From the NCBI GenBank assembly GCA_050998615.1, contig JBPCQA010000013.1:1-64000 (forward strand): a stretch of 64,000 nucleotides of DNA, read 5' to 3'. Position numbers and translations under genes: made by a program. Below are positions 41,524-51,559 of this stretch, piece after piece. Source of the stretch: JBPCQA01 sp050998615. GTDB lineage: Bacteria; Actinomycetota; Actinomycetes; Propionibacteriales; Nocardioidaceae. Positions within the stretch are counted from its first letter, which is position 1. Every line of letters begins with the position of its first letter. The notes under the pieces were generated by a model, which was not told where the DNA came from, did no database searches, and saw only the letters and a list, made by a program, of their open reading frames with translations.

Positions 41524-42845
41524 CTGACACGCTGACCCCCGTTCTCTCCGCCAACTGGGGCCAAGACCGGGCCTGGACTCTCGCGGCGTACGAAAAACAA
41601 GGCGGCTACCGGGCCCTGCGGAAGGCCCTCGACCATGAGCCGGATGAAGTCATCGCGATGGTCAAGGACTCCGGCCTGCGCGGGCGTGGCGGCGCCGGGT
41701 TCCCCACCGGCATGAAATGGGGTTTCATCCCCCAAGGGGACGGCAAGCCCCATTACCTCGTCGTCAACGCCGATGAGTCCGAGCCCGGCACCTGCAAGGA
41801 CATCCCGCTGATGATGGCGACTCCTCACACCCTGATCGAGGGTGTGATCATCTCGTCATACGCCATTCGCGCGTCGCATGCCTTCATCTACTGCCGAGGT
41901 GAGGTGTTACACGTCGTACGTCGGCTGCAGCGCGCCGTGCAGGAGGCCTACCTGGCGGGCCATCTCGGCACGAACATCCACGGGTCCGGTTACGACCTCG
42001 AGCTCATCGTCCACGCCGGTGCTGGTGCCTACATCTGCGGTGAGGAGACCGCGCTGCTCGACTCGCTAGAAGGGCTACGCGGTCAGCCTCGGCTCCGTCC
42101 GCCGTTCCCGGCAGTGGCGGGCCTCTACTCCAGCCCCACGGTTATCAACAACGTCGAATCCATTGCGTCAGTCCCGTGCATCGTCGGCAACGGTCCCGGC
42201 TGGTTCAACAGCATGGGGACCGAGAAGAGCAAGGGCATGGGGCTTTTCTCGCTGTCCGGCCACGTGCAGCGGCCGGGCCAATACGAGGCACCATTGGGCA
42301 TCACGCTGCGCGAGCTGCTCGACCTGGCCGGCGGCGTGCGCGCGGGTCACACGCTGAAGTTCTGGACGCCTGGCGGGTCGTCGACACCGATCTTGACTGC
42401 AGAACACCTCGACGTCCCGTTGGACTTCGAGTCGATCGGCGAGGCCGGCTCGATGCTCGGCACCCGGGCACTGCAGATTTTCGACGACACCACCTGCGTA
42501 GTGCGGGCCGTGCTGCGCTGGACCGAGTTCTACAAGCACGAGTCCTGCGGCAAGTGCACGCCATGCCGGGAAGGAACCTGGTGGCTGGTGCAGGTGCTGG
42601 CGCGATTGGAGGCCGGTAACGGCACCGAATCCGACCTCGATCTGCTGATCGACCAATGCGACAACATCTTGGGCCGGGCGTTCTGTGCACTGGGGGACGG
42701 CGCGACCTCGCCGATCACGTCCTCGATCGAGTTCTTCCGCGACGAGTACATCGCTCACCTGACCCAGGGCGGCTGTCCGTTCAATCCGGCCGCGTCGACG
42801 TTGTTCGAATCGACTCTTCTCGGAACCGCTGGAGCGACCGCATGA
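41520..42845 (+). CDS. nuoF: NADH-quinone oxidoreductase subunit F (51-kDa)
   Basis: 441 residues. NADH/FMN-binding subunit: GLRGRGGAGFPTGMKWGFIP binds nucleotide, VVNADESEPGTCKD lies near FMN, and the 4Fe-4S N3 ligands are in HESCGKCTPCREGTWW plus the later cysteine in RAFCALGDGATSP. Entry point for electrons from NADH. Overlaps nuoE and nuoG by ATGA. Confidence 0.96.
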   Translation: MTDTLTPVLSANWGQDRAWTLAAYEKQGGYRALRKALDHEPDEVIAMVKDSGLRGRGGAGFPTGMKWGFIPQGDGKPHYLVVNADESEPGTCKDIPLMMATPHTLIEGVIISSYAIRASHAFIYCRGEVLHVVRRLQRAVQEAYLAGHLGTNIHGSGYDLELIVHAGAGAYICGEETALLDSLEGLRGQPRLRPPFPAVAGLYSSPTVINNVESIASVPCIVGNGPGWFNSMGTEKSKGMGLFSLSGHVQRPGQYEAPLGITLRELLDLAGGVRAGHTLKFWTPGGSSTPILTAEHLDVPLDFESIGEAGSMLGTRALQIFDDTTCVVRAVLRWTEFYKHESCGKCTPCREGTWWLVQVLARLEAGNGTESDLDLLIDQCDNILGRAFCALGDGATSPITSSIEFFRDEYIAHLTQGGCPFNPAASTLFESTLLGTAGATA

Positions 42846-45247
42846 CCGTGGACCAGACGACCCAGCCGGGCACCAAGACGGTGACGTTGACGATCGACGA
42901 CGTCGAGGTGATCGTGCCGGAGGGCACCTTGGTCATCCGGGCGGCCGAGCAGATCGGTGTGCAGATCCCGAGGTTCTGCGACCATCCGCTGCTTGACCCG
43001 GTAGGCGCCTGTCGGCAATGCCTGGTGGAGATCCCAGACTCGGGGAACGGGCGGCCGATGCCGAAGCCGCAAGCCTCGTGCACGATTCCGGTCACGGAGG
43101 GCATGATCGTGCGCACCCAGCACACATCTCCGGTTGCCGACAAGGCGCAGCAGGGCAACATGGAGTTCCTGCTGATCAACCACCCACTCGACTGCCCGGT
43201 CTGTGACAAGGGCGGTGAGTGTCCGTTGCAGAACCAGGCGATGTCCAACGGCCGAGGCGACTCGCGGTTCATCGACGTCAAGCGCACGTTTCGCAAGCCG
43301 GTCAACCTTTCCGCCCAGGTGTTGCTCGACCGCGAGCGTTGCGTGTTGTGCGCGCGGTGCACCCGGTTCAGCGACCAGATCGCCGGTGATCCGCTCATCG
43401 AAATGCTCGAGCGCGGCGCGCTGCAACAGGTCGGGATCTACGAGAAGGCGCCGTTCGAGTCCTACTTCGCGGGCAACACCATCCAGATCTGCCCGGTAGG
43501 TGCGCTCACCTCGGCCTCCTACCGGTTCCGGTCGCGCCCCTTCGATCTGGTGTCGACCACCACGGTCTGTGAGCACTGTGCTTCGGGGTGCGCGCTGCGC
43601 ACCGACTTCCGCCGTGGCACAGTGATGCGTCGACTGGCCGGCAACGACCCATGGGTCAACGAGGAGTGGAACTGCGACAAGGGTCGCTTCGGTTTCACCT
43701 CGACGCGGCTCGAGGACCGGCTCTGCCGGCCGATGGTTCGTGACGAGCACACCGGCCAGCTACGGCTGGCGTCGTGGCCTGAGGCGTTCGCGGTCGCAGC
43801 AAAGGGCTTGGCCGCTGCCGGCAGCGCGGTGGGAGTGCTCGCAGGTGGCCGGCTCACCGCCGAAGACGCCTACGCGTACGGCAAGTTCGCCCGCGCGGTG
43901 CTCGACACCAACGACGTCGACTTCCGGGCGCGCGGGCTGTCGGCGGAAGAGGCCGACTTCCTGGCGAGCCACGTGGCGACCAGGTTCGGCCCCTCGTACG
44001 ACGATCTCGAGCATGCCAACGCCGTCGTGTTGATCGGGTTCGAGCCGGAAGACGAGTCACCGATCGTCTTCCTGCGGCTGCGCAAGGCAGTGCGTTCCCA
44101 CGGCACCCGGGTCTTTTCGGTCGCATCGCACACGAGCACCGGTCTTCGCAAGCTCAGTGGCAGTCTGATCAAGGCCACGCCCGGTGCCGAATCCCACGTA
44201 GTCGCGACGATCGCCGACAGCGCGGACATTGCGCTGGACGCCGGCGGAGTCATCTTGGTAGGCGAGCGGATGGCGACCGTTCCCGGTGCGTTCAGCGCGG
44301 TCGCCGCGCTGGCTGCCTCGACCGGGGCAAGGCTCGGCTGGGTGCCGCGCCGGGCCGGAGAACGCGGTGCCGTGGAGGCAGGCCTGTTGCCCAACCTGCT
44401 GCCAGGCGGGCGACCGCTGGCCGACGCCGCGGCACGTGTCGACGTGGCCGCCGCGTGGGGTCGCGACGTCGTGCCCTCCCTGCCCGGACGTGACACCAAC
44501 GAGATCATCGCGGCCGCCGCCGCCGGTGAGCTCAAGGCGCTGGTGGTGGGGGGAGTCGAGGTCGACGACCTGAGCGATCCGGCGCTGGCCCTTCGGGCGC
44601 TCGACCAGGTCGACTTCCTGGTCAGCCTCGAAGTGCGCGAATCCGCGGTCACGCAGCGCGCCGACGTCGTTTTGCCGGTCGCCTCGATGCCCGAGCGGGC
44701 CGGGTCGTTCGTCAACTGGGAGGGCAGGCTCCGCCCGTTCGAGGCGGTCTTGGACTCCTCCGCGCTGACCGATGTGCGGGTGTTGTCGGGCATCTCCGAC
44801 GAGCTGAGCCGACCGCTCGGCTTTCGAACCATCGAGCAGGCGCGAGCCGAGATGGTCGAGCTGGGTCCCTGGGACGGGACGTCCGCTGTGTTCAAACCCC
44901 ACTCGACCGCGAAGCGCCTACCTTCGCACCCAGATCGCGACTTCGTGCTGTCGACCTGGCGGCTGCTGATCGACGACAGTCGCGGCGTCGACGGTGAGCC
45001 CTATTTGCAGGCCACCGGACGCCGGCCGGTTGCCGTGGTCTCGCCGGACACATTGCAGCGACTCGGGCTGTCGGAGGGTGACGCCGTGATCGTCTCCACC
45101 GACTTCGGTTCTGTCACACTTTCCTCGGCGGTCGGCGACATCGCCGACGACGTCGTCTGGGTTCCTGCGAACTCCGGCGCCAATCTGCAACGAGACATGC
45201 GCGCGCACGCCGGCGCCGTCGTACGGCTCTCAGGAGGTGTCTTGTAG
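42842..45247 (+). CDS. nuoG: NADH-quinone oxidoreductase subunit G
   Basis: 801 residues, the largest peripheral subunit. Clusters in order: 2Fe-2S (PRFCDHPLLDPVGACRQC), 4Fe-4S N5/N4 (LDCPVCDKGGECPLQNQ; CVLCARCTRFSDQI) and IQICPVGALTS. It also keeps a full C-x2-C-x3-C-x27-C set (CEHCASGC to EEWNC) for the extra cluster N7 seen in Thermus and E. coli complex I. The C-terminal part is molybdopterin-oxidoreductase-like without cofactor motifs. ATG 42842 overlaps the nuoF stop; the frame extends upstream without homology. Confidence 0.95.
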   Translation: MTVDQTTQPGTKTVTLTIDDVEVIVPEGTLVIRAAEQIGVQIPRFCDHPLLDPVGACRQCLVEIPDSGNGRPMPKPQASCTIPVTEGMIVRTQHTSPVADKAQQGNMEFLLINHPLDCPVCDKGGECPLQNQAMSNGRGDSRFIDVKRTFRKPVNLSAQVLLDRERCVLCARCTRFSDQIAGDPLIEMLERGALQQVGIYEKAPFESYFAGNTIQICPVGALTSASYRFRSRPFDLVSTTTVCEHCASGCALRTDFRRGTVMRRLAGNDPWVNEEWNCDKGRFGFTSTRLEDRLCRPMVRDEHTGQLRLASWPEAFAVAAKGLAAAGSAVGVLAGGRLTAEDAYAYGKFARAVLDTNDVDFRARGLSAEEADFLASHVATRFGPSYDDLEHANAVVLIGFEPEDESPIVFLRLRKAVRSHGTRVFSVASHTSTGLRKLSGSLIKATPGAESHVVATIADSADIALDAGGVILVGERMATVPGAFSAVAALAASTGARLGWVPRRAGERGAVEAGLLPNLLPGGRPLADAAARVDVAAAWGRDVVPSLPGRDTNEIIAAAAAGELKALVVGGVEVDDLSDPALALRALDQVDFLVSLEVRESAVTQRADVVLPVASMPERAGSFVNWEGRLRPFEAVLDSSALTDVRVLSGISDELSRPLGFRTIEQARAEMVELGPWDGTSAVFKPHSTAKRLPSHPDRDFVLSTWRLLIDDSRGVDGEPYLQATGRRPVAVVSPDTLQRLGLSEGDAVIVSTDFGSVTLSSAVGDIADDVVWVPANSGANLQRDMRAHAGAVVRLSGGVL

Positions 45248-46533
45248 TGGCAGGTTCGGTCACCCTCGCCAGTGACCACCTGGGGGCGTTCGGTCACGAC
45301 CCCTGGTGGGTCATCGCGATCAAGGTCGTGTTGGCGTTTGCGATCTTGATGCTCTTTACGTTGTTCAACATCTGGTTCGAGCGTCGAGTGGTGGCCCGGA
45401 TGCAGCACCGCCTCGGTCCCAACGTGCACGGGCCGTTCGGCCTGCTGCAAAGCCTGGCCGACGGCGTCAAGCTGATGTTGAAGGAAGACATCGTCCCCAA
45501 GGCGGTCGACAAGGTCGTCTACATCGTCGCCCCGCTGCTGTCCGCGATCCCGGCGTTCATGGCGGTCGCGGTGATCCCATTCGGGCCGGTGGTCAAGGTG
45601 CCGTTCAGCAGCGTGACGACTCCCTTGCAGTTGACCGATCTGCCGGTTGGAGTGCTGTACATCCTGGCAGTCACCTCGGTCGGCATCTACGGCATCGTGC
45701 TCGCCGGCTGGTCGTCGGGGTCGACGTACTCCCTGCTCGGCGCACTACGGTCCTCGGCACAGGTGATCTCCTACGAGGTCGCGATGGGGCTCTCGTTCGT
45801 CGCGGTCTTCCTGTACGCCGGCTCGATGTCCACCTCGGGGATCGTGGCGGCACAACACGGCCTGTGGTTCGGCATCATCTTGCTGCCATCGTTCGTGATC
45901 TACATGATCTCAATGGTCGGCGAGACCAACCGCGCGCCGTTCGACCTTCCCGAGGCAGAAGGAGAGCTGGTCGGCGGATTCCACACCGAGTATTCCTCGA
46001 TCAAGTTCGCGTTCTTCTTCCTCGCCGAGTACATCAACATGGTCACCGTCTCGATGCTGGCCACCACCTTGTTCCTCGGTGGCTGGCGAGCCCCGTGGCC
46101 CCTGTCGCTTTGGGCAGGTGCCAACCAGGACTATTGGCCGGTGCTGTGGTTCTTGATCAAGGTCTTGTTGTTCGTGTTCGTGTTCATCTGGCTGCGCGGC
46201 ACCTTGCCGCGGCTGCGCTACGACCAATTCATGCGGTTCGGCTGGAAGGTGCTGATTCCGGCCTCGCTGGTATGGATCGTCGCGGTCGGCGCAATTCGCG
46301 CGATCAGCCTGGAAGGCCCACTCAACCGCTGGTACCTGCTGGGCGCGGCTGCGGTTGCCCTGGTGATCTTCTTGCTGCTCGGCTTCTTCGGCGAGGGCCC
46401 GGAGACCGACCCCGAAGACGGCCCAGGACACGGCACAGCCGAGCCAGCGGTCGCTACCCCGGACGGGTTCGACGCATTCGCAGGTGGCTACCCGGTGCCC
46501 CCGATGCCAGAACAGGAGAGCATTCGTGGCTAG
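45247..46533 (+). CDS. nuoH: NADH-quinone oxidoreductase subunit H
   Basis: 428 residues, eight helices. Forms the membrane end of the quinone tunnel. Family motifs: FERRVVARMQHRLGPNVHGP and MVGETNRAPFDLPEAEGELV followed by GGFHTEYSS. GTG 45247 shares a base with the nuoG TAG. A Pro/Glu-rich cytosolic tail of about 50 residues follows the last helix. Confidence 0.96.
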   Translation: MAGSVTLASDHLGAFGHDPWWVIAIKVVLAFAILMLFTLFNIWFERRVVARMQHRLGPNVHGPFGLLQSLADGVKLMLKEDIVPKAVDKVVYIVAPLLSAIPAFMAVAVIPFGPVVKVPFSSVTTPLQLTDLPVGVLYILAVTSVGIYGIVLAGWSSGSTYSLLGALRSSAQVISYEVAMGLSFVAVFLYAGSMSTSGIVAAQHGLWFGIILLPSFVIYMISMVGETNRAPFDLPEAEGELVGGFHTEYSSIKFAFFFLAEYINMVTVSMLATTLFLGGWRAPWPLSLWAGANQDYWPVLWFLIKVLLFVFVFIWLRGTLPRLRYDQFMRFGWKVLIPASLVWIVAVGAIRAISLEGPLNRWYLLGAAAVALVIFLLLGFFGEGPETDPEDGPGHGTAEPAVATPDGFDAFAGGYPVPPMPEQESIRG

Positions 46534-47074
46534 TTTGAAGGAGCAGTTGTGGGATCCGGTCGCGGGCTTCGGAGTGACCTTCCGGACCATGTTCAAGAAG
46601 GTGGTCACCGAGCAGTACCCGTTTGAGAAGAAGCCGACCGCGCCGCGCTTTCACGGCCGTCACCAGCTGAACCGATGGCCTGACGGGTTGGAGAAATGCA
46701 TCGGATGTGAGCTGTGCGCCTGGGCCTGCCCCGCCGACGCGATCTACGTCGAAGGCGCCGACAACACCGACGACGAGCGCTTCGCGCCCGGCGAGCGCTA
46801 CGGTCGCGTCTACCAGATCAACTATCTACGCTGCATCCTGTGCGGCCTGTGCATCGAGGCCTGCCCGACCCGAGCATTGACGATGACGAACGAGTACGAG
46901 CTCGCCGACTCCAGTCGGGAGTCGTTGATCTATGAGAAGCAGGATCTGCTGGCCCCATTGTTGCCGGGGATGGAGCAGCCGCCCCACGCGATGCGGCTCG
47001 GTGACGACGAGGGCGACTACTACCGCGGAGCAGGCGTTACATCGGTCGAGGGTGAAGTTGAGGTGCCGCAGTGA
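46526..47074 (+). CDS. nuoI: NADH-quinone oxidoreductase subunit I (2x 4Fe-4S ferredoxin type)
   Basis: 182 residues. Two ferredoxin motifs bind clusters N6a and N6b: KCIGCELCAWACPADAIYVE and RCILCGLCIEACPTRALTM. GTG 46526 lies inside the nuoH end, with AGGAGAG at 46514-46520 as a good ribosome binding site; an upstream ATG in the same frame has no homology behind it. The stop overlaps nuoJ (GTGA). Confidence 0.96.
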   Translation: MASLKEQLWDPVAGFGVTFRTMFKKVVTEQYPFEKKPTAPRFHGRHQLNRWPDGLEKCIGCELCAWACPADAIYVEGADNTDDERFAPGERYGRVYQINYLRCILCGLCIEACPTRALTMTNEYELADSSRESLIYEKQDLLAPLLPGMEQPPHAMRLGDDEGDYYRGAGVTSVEGEVEVPQ

Positions 47075-47838
47075 TCGGGTTTTGGATCCTCGCGCCGATC
47101 ATGGTGGTGTGTGCGCTTGGCATGGTGGCATCCCGTAAGGCGGTTCACTGTGCGTTGCTGCTCGCTGTTGTGATGATCTCACTGGCGATTCTGTACGCCG
47201 TCCAGGGCGCGCCGTTCCTGTTCGCGGTGCAAATCATCGTCTATACCGGCGCAGTGTTGATGCTGTTCTTATTCGTTCTGATGCTCATCGGCGTCGACTC
47301 CACGGACTCGCTCGTCGAAACGCTTCGCGGCCAGCGGGCGGCGGCGATAGTCGCCGGTGTGGTGTTCGCGGCACTGCTCATCCTCGGCCTCACTCAGACC
47401 ACCCTGGGTGTGGTGGTTGGCCTGGGCAAGGCGAACGCCAACGGGAACGTGCCCGGCGTCGCCGCATTGTTGTTCAGCAAGTACGTATTCGCATTCGAAG
47501 TGACCAGCGCGCTGTTGATCACCGCTGCGCTCGGGGCAATGGTGCTCGCCCACCGCGAGCGCCTGACCCCCAAACCTACCCAACGCGATCTGGTGCTGGC
47601 CCGGATGCGAGACTACGCCGACCGTGGTCTGCACCCCGGCCCGCTGCCCAACCCTGGCTCGTTCGCCCGTCACAATTCCGTCGACACGCCCGCCCTGCTG
47701 CCCGACGGCTCGCCGTCTGAGCTCTCGATCTCCCGGGTGATGCGCGCTCGGGGGACGGTACGTGATGTCGGAGTCGACGTCGGTGCCGTCAACTCGATCG
47801 AGTCCGAGATCAAGCAGATCGAAGGAGGCGAACAGTGA
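47071..47838 (+). CDS. nuoJ: NADH-quinone oxidoreductase subunit J
   Basis: 255 residues with five helices; VQIIVYTGAVLMLFLFVLM is the conserved third helix containing the pi-bulge region. After about residue 175 a hydrophilic tail (about 80 residues) carries LARMRDYADRG and further charged segments, longer than in E. coli NuoJ but common in actinobacteria. Start GTG 47071 and end both overlap neighbours. Confidence 0.95.
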   Translation: MIGFWILAPIMVVCALGMVASRKAVHCALLLAVVMISLAILYAVQGAPFLFAVQIIVYTGAVLMLFLFVLMLIGVDSTDSLVETLRGQRAAAIVAGVVFAALLILGLTQTTLGVVVGLGKANANGNVPGVAALLFSKYVFAFEVTSALLITAALGAMVLAHRERLTPKPTQRDLVLARMRDYADRGLHPGPLPNPGSFARHNSVDTPALLPDGSPSELSISRVMRARGTVRDVGVDVGAVNSIESEIKQIEGGEQ

Positions 47839-48134
47839 GCCCCACCCCGTTCGTGGTGCTGTCGGCCCTGCTGTTTTCCATCGGCGCGATCGGCGTGCTC
47901 GTCCGTCGCAACGCGATAGTCGTGTTCATGTGTGTGGAGCTCATGTTGAACGCGTGCAACCTGGCGTTCGTCACATTTGCCCGTCAACTCGGCAACCTGG
48001 ACGGTCAGGTGGCCGCGTTTTTTGTGATGGTGGTGGCGGCCGCTGAGGTCGTGGTGGGGCTGGCGATCATCATGACCATTTTTCGTACTCGTCGCTCGGC
48101 CTCGGTCGACGACGCGAGTCTGCTCAAGTACTAG
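47835..48134 (+). CDS. nuoK: NADH-quinone oxidoreductase subunit K
   Basis: 99 residues, three helices. The conserved membrane glutamates are in VFMCVELMLNACNLAFV and VVAAAEVVVGLAII, part of the proton path. GTG 47835 overlaps the nuoJ stop. A 21-base gap separates it from nuoL. Confidence 0.96.
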   Translation: MSPTPFVVLSALLFSIGAIGVLVRRNAIVVFMCVELMLNACNLAFVTFARQLGNLDGQVAAFFVMVVAAAEVVVGLAIIMTIFRTRRSASVDDASLLKY

Positions 48135-48155
48135 GTCGCTGGGAGCGTTGTCACT

Positions 48156-50018
48156 GTGAGCTTGCTGTACTTGATCATCCTCATCCCGGCGGCAAGTGCC
48201 GCCGTATTGTTGCTCGGGGGTCGTGCCACCGACGCCTGGGGTCATCTGCTCGGCTGCGTGGCCTCGCTCGCGTCTTTCGGGTTCGGTGTCGTCGCGTTCG
48301 TGGATCTGGTCGGCGCCAGCTCCGGCGCGCTGCACCAGCACCTCTATACCTGGATCGACGTCAAGACGTTTCACATCGACGTCAATATCTTGTTCGACCC
48401 CCTCTCGGCCGTCTTCGTGCTGCTGATTACCGGGGTCGGCAGCTTGATCCACATCTACTCGGTCGGCTACATGGAGCATGACGACCGGCGGCGCCGCTTC
48501 TTCGCGTACCTCAATTTGTTCATTGCGGCGATGCTGTTGCTGGTGCTGGCCGACAACTATCTGGCGCTGTTCCTTGGCTGGGAAGGGGTTGGGCTGGCTT
48601 CGTACCTGCTCATCGGCTTTTGGCAGGACCGCGACTCCGCGGCTGTCGCGGCCAAGAAGGCGTTCGTCGTGAACCGGGTGGGTGACGTCGGCCTGGCGCT
48701 GGCGATCATGTTGATGTTCGCCTCGTTCGGCTCCACCTCCTTCGCCGGCGTCGAACGCGGCATCGGTCATGTCTCGACCGGCACCGCCACCGCGTTGGGA
48801 TTGCTGTTGTTGCTCGGCGCCTGCGGCAAGTCGGCACAGGTGCCGCTGCAAAGCTGGCTGCTCGACGCGATGGAGGGCCCGACCCCCGTGTCCGCGCTGA
48901 TCCATGCGGCCACGATGGTGACCGCGGGTGTCTACCTCGTGACGCGTTCGCACTTCATCTACGCGGAGACGTCGGCGGCCCAGACCGCCGTGGTGATCGT
49001 CGGCCTGGTCACGTTGTTGTGGGGCGCGATCATCGGGTGCGCGAAGGACGACATCAAGAAGGCGTTGGCCGGGTCGACGATGAGCCAGATCGGCTACATG
49101 ATGCTCGCTGCGGGCATCGGGCCGGCAGGATATGCCTTCGCGATCTTCCACCTGCTCACCCACGGTTTCTTCAAGGCGAACATGTTCCTCGGCGCTGGCT
49201 CGGTGATGCACGCGATGAACGACGAGGTCGACATGCGAAGGTACGGCGCGTTGCGTGCGGCGCTGCCCATCACGTTCGTGACGTTTGCCTGCGGCTATCT
49301 CGCGATCATCGGCTTCCCGGGCTTCTCCGGCTTCTGGTCGAAGGACCGGATCATCGAGGCGGCGTTCGCCGACAACATCGTCATCGGCACCGGCGCCCTG
49401 ATAGGCGCCGGCATCACCGCGTTCTACATGACCCGGCTGATGATCATGACGTTCACCGGTGAAAAGCGCTGGGCTGCCGGTGTCCATCCGCACGAGTCCA
49501 AACCGGTGATGACGATCCCGCTGATCGTGCTCGCGGCCGGCTCCGCCTTCGCTGGTTTCCTGCTACTCAACGGCTGGATCGTCAACTGGTTAGCGCCGGT
49601 CGTCGGCCCCGAAGGCCACCATGACTTGCCGTTCCCGGCGAGCCTGGCGATCGTGCTGCCGCTGGTGGCTCTGGCGATCGGGATTATCGTGGCCTATCTG
49701 GTGTTCGCGCGCGGTGCCGTGCCGGCCGTCGCGCCGACGCGCGTTTCTCCGGTGACCAAGGCCGCGCGTGCCGACCTGTACGGCGACGCCCTGAACGAGG
49801 CGGCGCTGATGCGGCCCGGGCAGTATCTGACCCGCTTGTTGGTCTACTTGGACAACCGCGGTCTCGACGGCGTAGTCAACGGTGCCGCCGCCTTGGTGGG
49901 CGGCACCGCCGGCCGGATAAGGCGCTGGCAAACCGGGTTCGTTCGCTCGTATGCCCTATCGATGCTTGGGGGGTCGGCGCTCGTCGTCGTTGCGCTGTTG
50001 GCGGTGAAGCTGGCATGA
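48156..50018 (+). CDS. nuoL: NADH-quinone oxidoreductase subunit L
   Basis: 620 residues, antiporter-like proton-pumping subunit with the long lateral helix at its C-terminus. Conserved blocks include LADNYLALFLGWEGVGLASY, SWLLDAMEGPTPVSALIHAA and GSTMSQIGYMMLAAGIGPAG. GTG 48156 is followed directly by the first hydrophobic helix. The stop overlaps nuoM (ATGA). Confidence 0.96.
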   Translation: MSLLYLIILIPAASAAVLLLGGRATDAWGHLLGCVASLASFGFGVVAFVDLVGASSGALHQHLYTWIDVKTFHIDVNILFDPLSAVFVLLITGVGSLIHIYSVGYMEHDDRRRRFFAYLNLFIAAMLLLVLADNYLALFLGWEGVGLASYLLIGFWQDRDSAAVAAKKAFVVNRVGDVGLALAIMLMFASFGSTSFAGVERGIGHVSTGTATALGLLLLLGACGKSAQVPLQSWLLDAMEGPTPVSALIHAATMVTAGVYLVTRSHFIYAETSAAQTAVVIVGLVTLLWGAIIGCAKDDIKKALAGSTMSQIGYMMLAAGIGPAGYAFAIFHLLTHGFFKANMFLGAGSVMHAMNDEVDMRRYGALRAALPITFVTFACGYLAIIGFPGFSGFWSKDRIIEAAFADNIVIGTGALIGAGITAFYMTRLMIMTFTGEKRWAAGVHPHESKPVMTIPLIVLAAGSAFAGFLLLNGWIVNWLAPVVGPEGHHDLPFPASLAIVLPLVALAIGIIVAYLVFARGAVPAVAPTRVSPVTKAARADLYGDALNEAALMRPGQYLTRLLVYLDNRGLDGVVNGAAALVGGTAGRIRRWQTGFVRSYALSMLGGSALVVVALLAVKLA

Positions 50019-51559
50019 GCGGAACGCAGACGGCCATTCCATGGCTGACGATCCTCGGGCTGTTGCCATTGGTCGGTGCTGTCGTCGTGGCGTTGATGCC
50101 ACGCGGACGTGTGCTGCCCAAACAGCTGGCGTTCGTCATCTCGTTGGCGGCGCTGGTGTTGTCGATAGTGATGGCTGTGCAGTTCAAGGCCGGCGGTGGC
50201 TTTCAATACGTCGAGGAGCACAGCTGGATCTCCTCATTCGGGGCCCACTACGCCGTCGGCCTGGACGGATTGGGTCTGCTGCTGGTGTTGCTCACCACGA
50301 TCCTCACACCGGTGGTGATTCTGGCCTCCTGGAACGACGCGGAAGCTGGACGCTGGACCGCAAACGCGTTCTTCGCCTGGATGCTGGCCTTGGAGGGGCT
50401 GTCGATCGGCGTCTTCGCGGCCACCGATGTGTTCTTGTTCTACGTGTTGTTCGAGGCGACGCTGATCCCGATCTACTTCCTCATCGGTGGTTTCGGTGGT
50501 GCGCACCGCTCGTATGCCGCGGTGAAGTTCTTGCTTTACAGCCTGTTCGGCGGCTTCTTGATGTTGGCTTCCGTGGTCGGCTTGTACGTCGTGTCGTCCG
50601 GCTCAGCGAACGGGCCGTCGTACCTGTTGCAAGATCTCATGCACCTGTCGATGAGCCAGAGCACCGGCCGCTGGTTGTTCCTCGGTTTCTTCATCGCGTT
50701 CGCGGTCAAGGCGCCGATGTGGCCGGTCCACACGTGGCTGCCGGACGCCACGAGTGAGGGCACGCCCGGGACCTCCGTGTTGTTGGTCAGCGTTCTGGAC
50801 AAGATCGGCACGTTCGGGATGATGCGGTGGTGCCTCAACATTTTCCCGGAGGCGTCGCATTGGGCAACGCCCGTGGTGATGATCCTCGCGGTGATCTCGG
50901 TGATCTACGGAGCGCTGCTCGCGATCGGCCAGCAAGACATCAGGCGGTTGATCGGCTACACGTCGATCTCTCACTTCGGCCTCATCGTGCTGGGGATCTT
51001 CGCGATGACGAGCCAGAGCCAGGCGGGGTCGGCGCTGTACATGTTCAACCATGGGATCTCGACGGCAGCGCTGTTCTTAGTCACCGGGTTCCTGATCAGC
51101 AGGCGCGGGTCGAAGATGATCGGTGACTTCGGCGGGGTAGAGAAGGTCGCACCGATGCTGGCCGGTATCTTCTTGCTGGCCGGCCTCTCTACCCTCTCGC
51201 TGCCCGGGCTGTCGCCATTCGTCAGCGAGTTCTTGGTGCTCGCCGGCACGTTCACCAAGTCGATCACGGCCGCGGTGATCGCCACGCTTGCCATCGTCCT
51301 CGCCGCGATCTACATACTGTGGATGTACCAGCGCACCATGACCGGACCAAAGCGCGACTCGACGAGGCAGATGCCCGACCTGAGACCGCGAGAGGTGGTC
51401 GCGTTGGCGCCGCTGGTGGCGTTGATCTTGGTGCTCGGCTTCTTCCCCCAGCCCGCACTGAACGCCGTCAACCCGACGGTGAGCGCGCTACTGCATCACC
51501 TCGGTGTGAGTGACCCCGCGCCCACGGTGGCGGCCAACCCGGAGGGATCGTCGAAGTGA
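50015..51559 (+). CDS. nuoM: NADH-quinone oxidoreductase subunit M
   Basis: 514 residues, about 14 helices, second antiporter-like subunit. Motifs: LFEATLIPIYFLIGGFGG, FAVKAPMWPVHTWLPDATSE and DIRRLIGYTSISHFGLIVLG. The ATG overlaps the nuoL stop; the end overlaps nuoN (GTGA). Confidence 0.96.
   Translation: MSGTQTAIPWLTILGLLPLVGAVVVALMPRGRVLPKQLAFVISLAALVLSIVMAVQFKAGGGFQYVEEHSWISSFGAHYAVGLDGLGLLLVLLTTILTPVVILASWNDAEAGRWTANAFFAWMLALEGLSIGVFAATDVFLFYVLFEATLIPIYFLIGGFGGAHRSYAAVKFLLYSLFGGFLMLASVVGLYVVSSGSANGPSYLLQDLMHLSMSQSTGRWLFLGFFIAFAVKAPMWPVHTWLPDATSEGTPGTSVLLVSVLDKIGTFGMMRWCLNIFPEASHWATPVVMILAVISVIYGALLAIGQQDIRRLIGYTSISHFGLIVLGIFAMTSQSQAGSALYMFNHGISTAALFLVTGFLISRRGSKMIGDFGGVEKVAPMLAGIFLLAGLSTLSLPGLSPFVSEFLVLAGTFTKSITAAVIATLAIVLAAIYILWMYQRTMTGPKRDSTRQMPDLRPREVVALAPLVALILVLGFFPQPALNAVNPTVSALLHHLGVSDPAPTVAANPEGSSK

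Noticed and set aside
47670..49493. 607-codon open frame antisense to nuoJ-nuoL
   Set aside because: It crosses three conserved nuo genes on the opposite strand and has His/Asp/Gln-rich sequence without domains; a GC-rich shadow.
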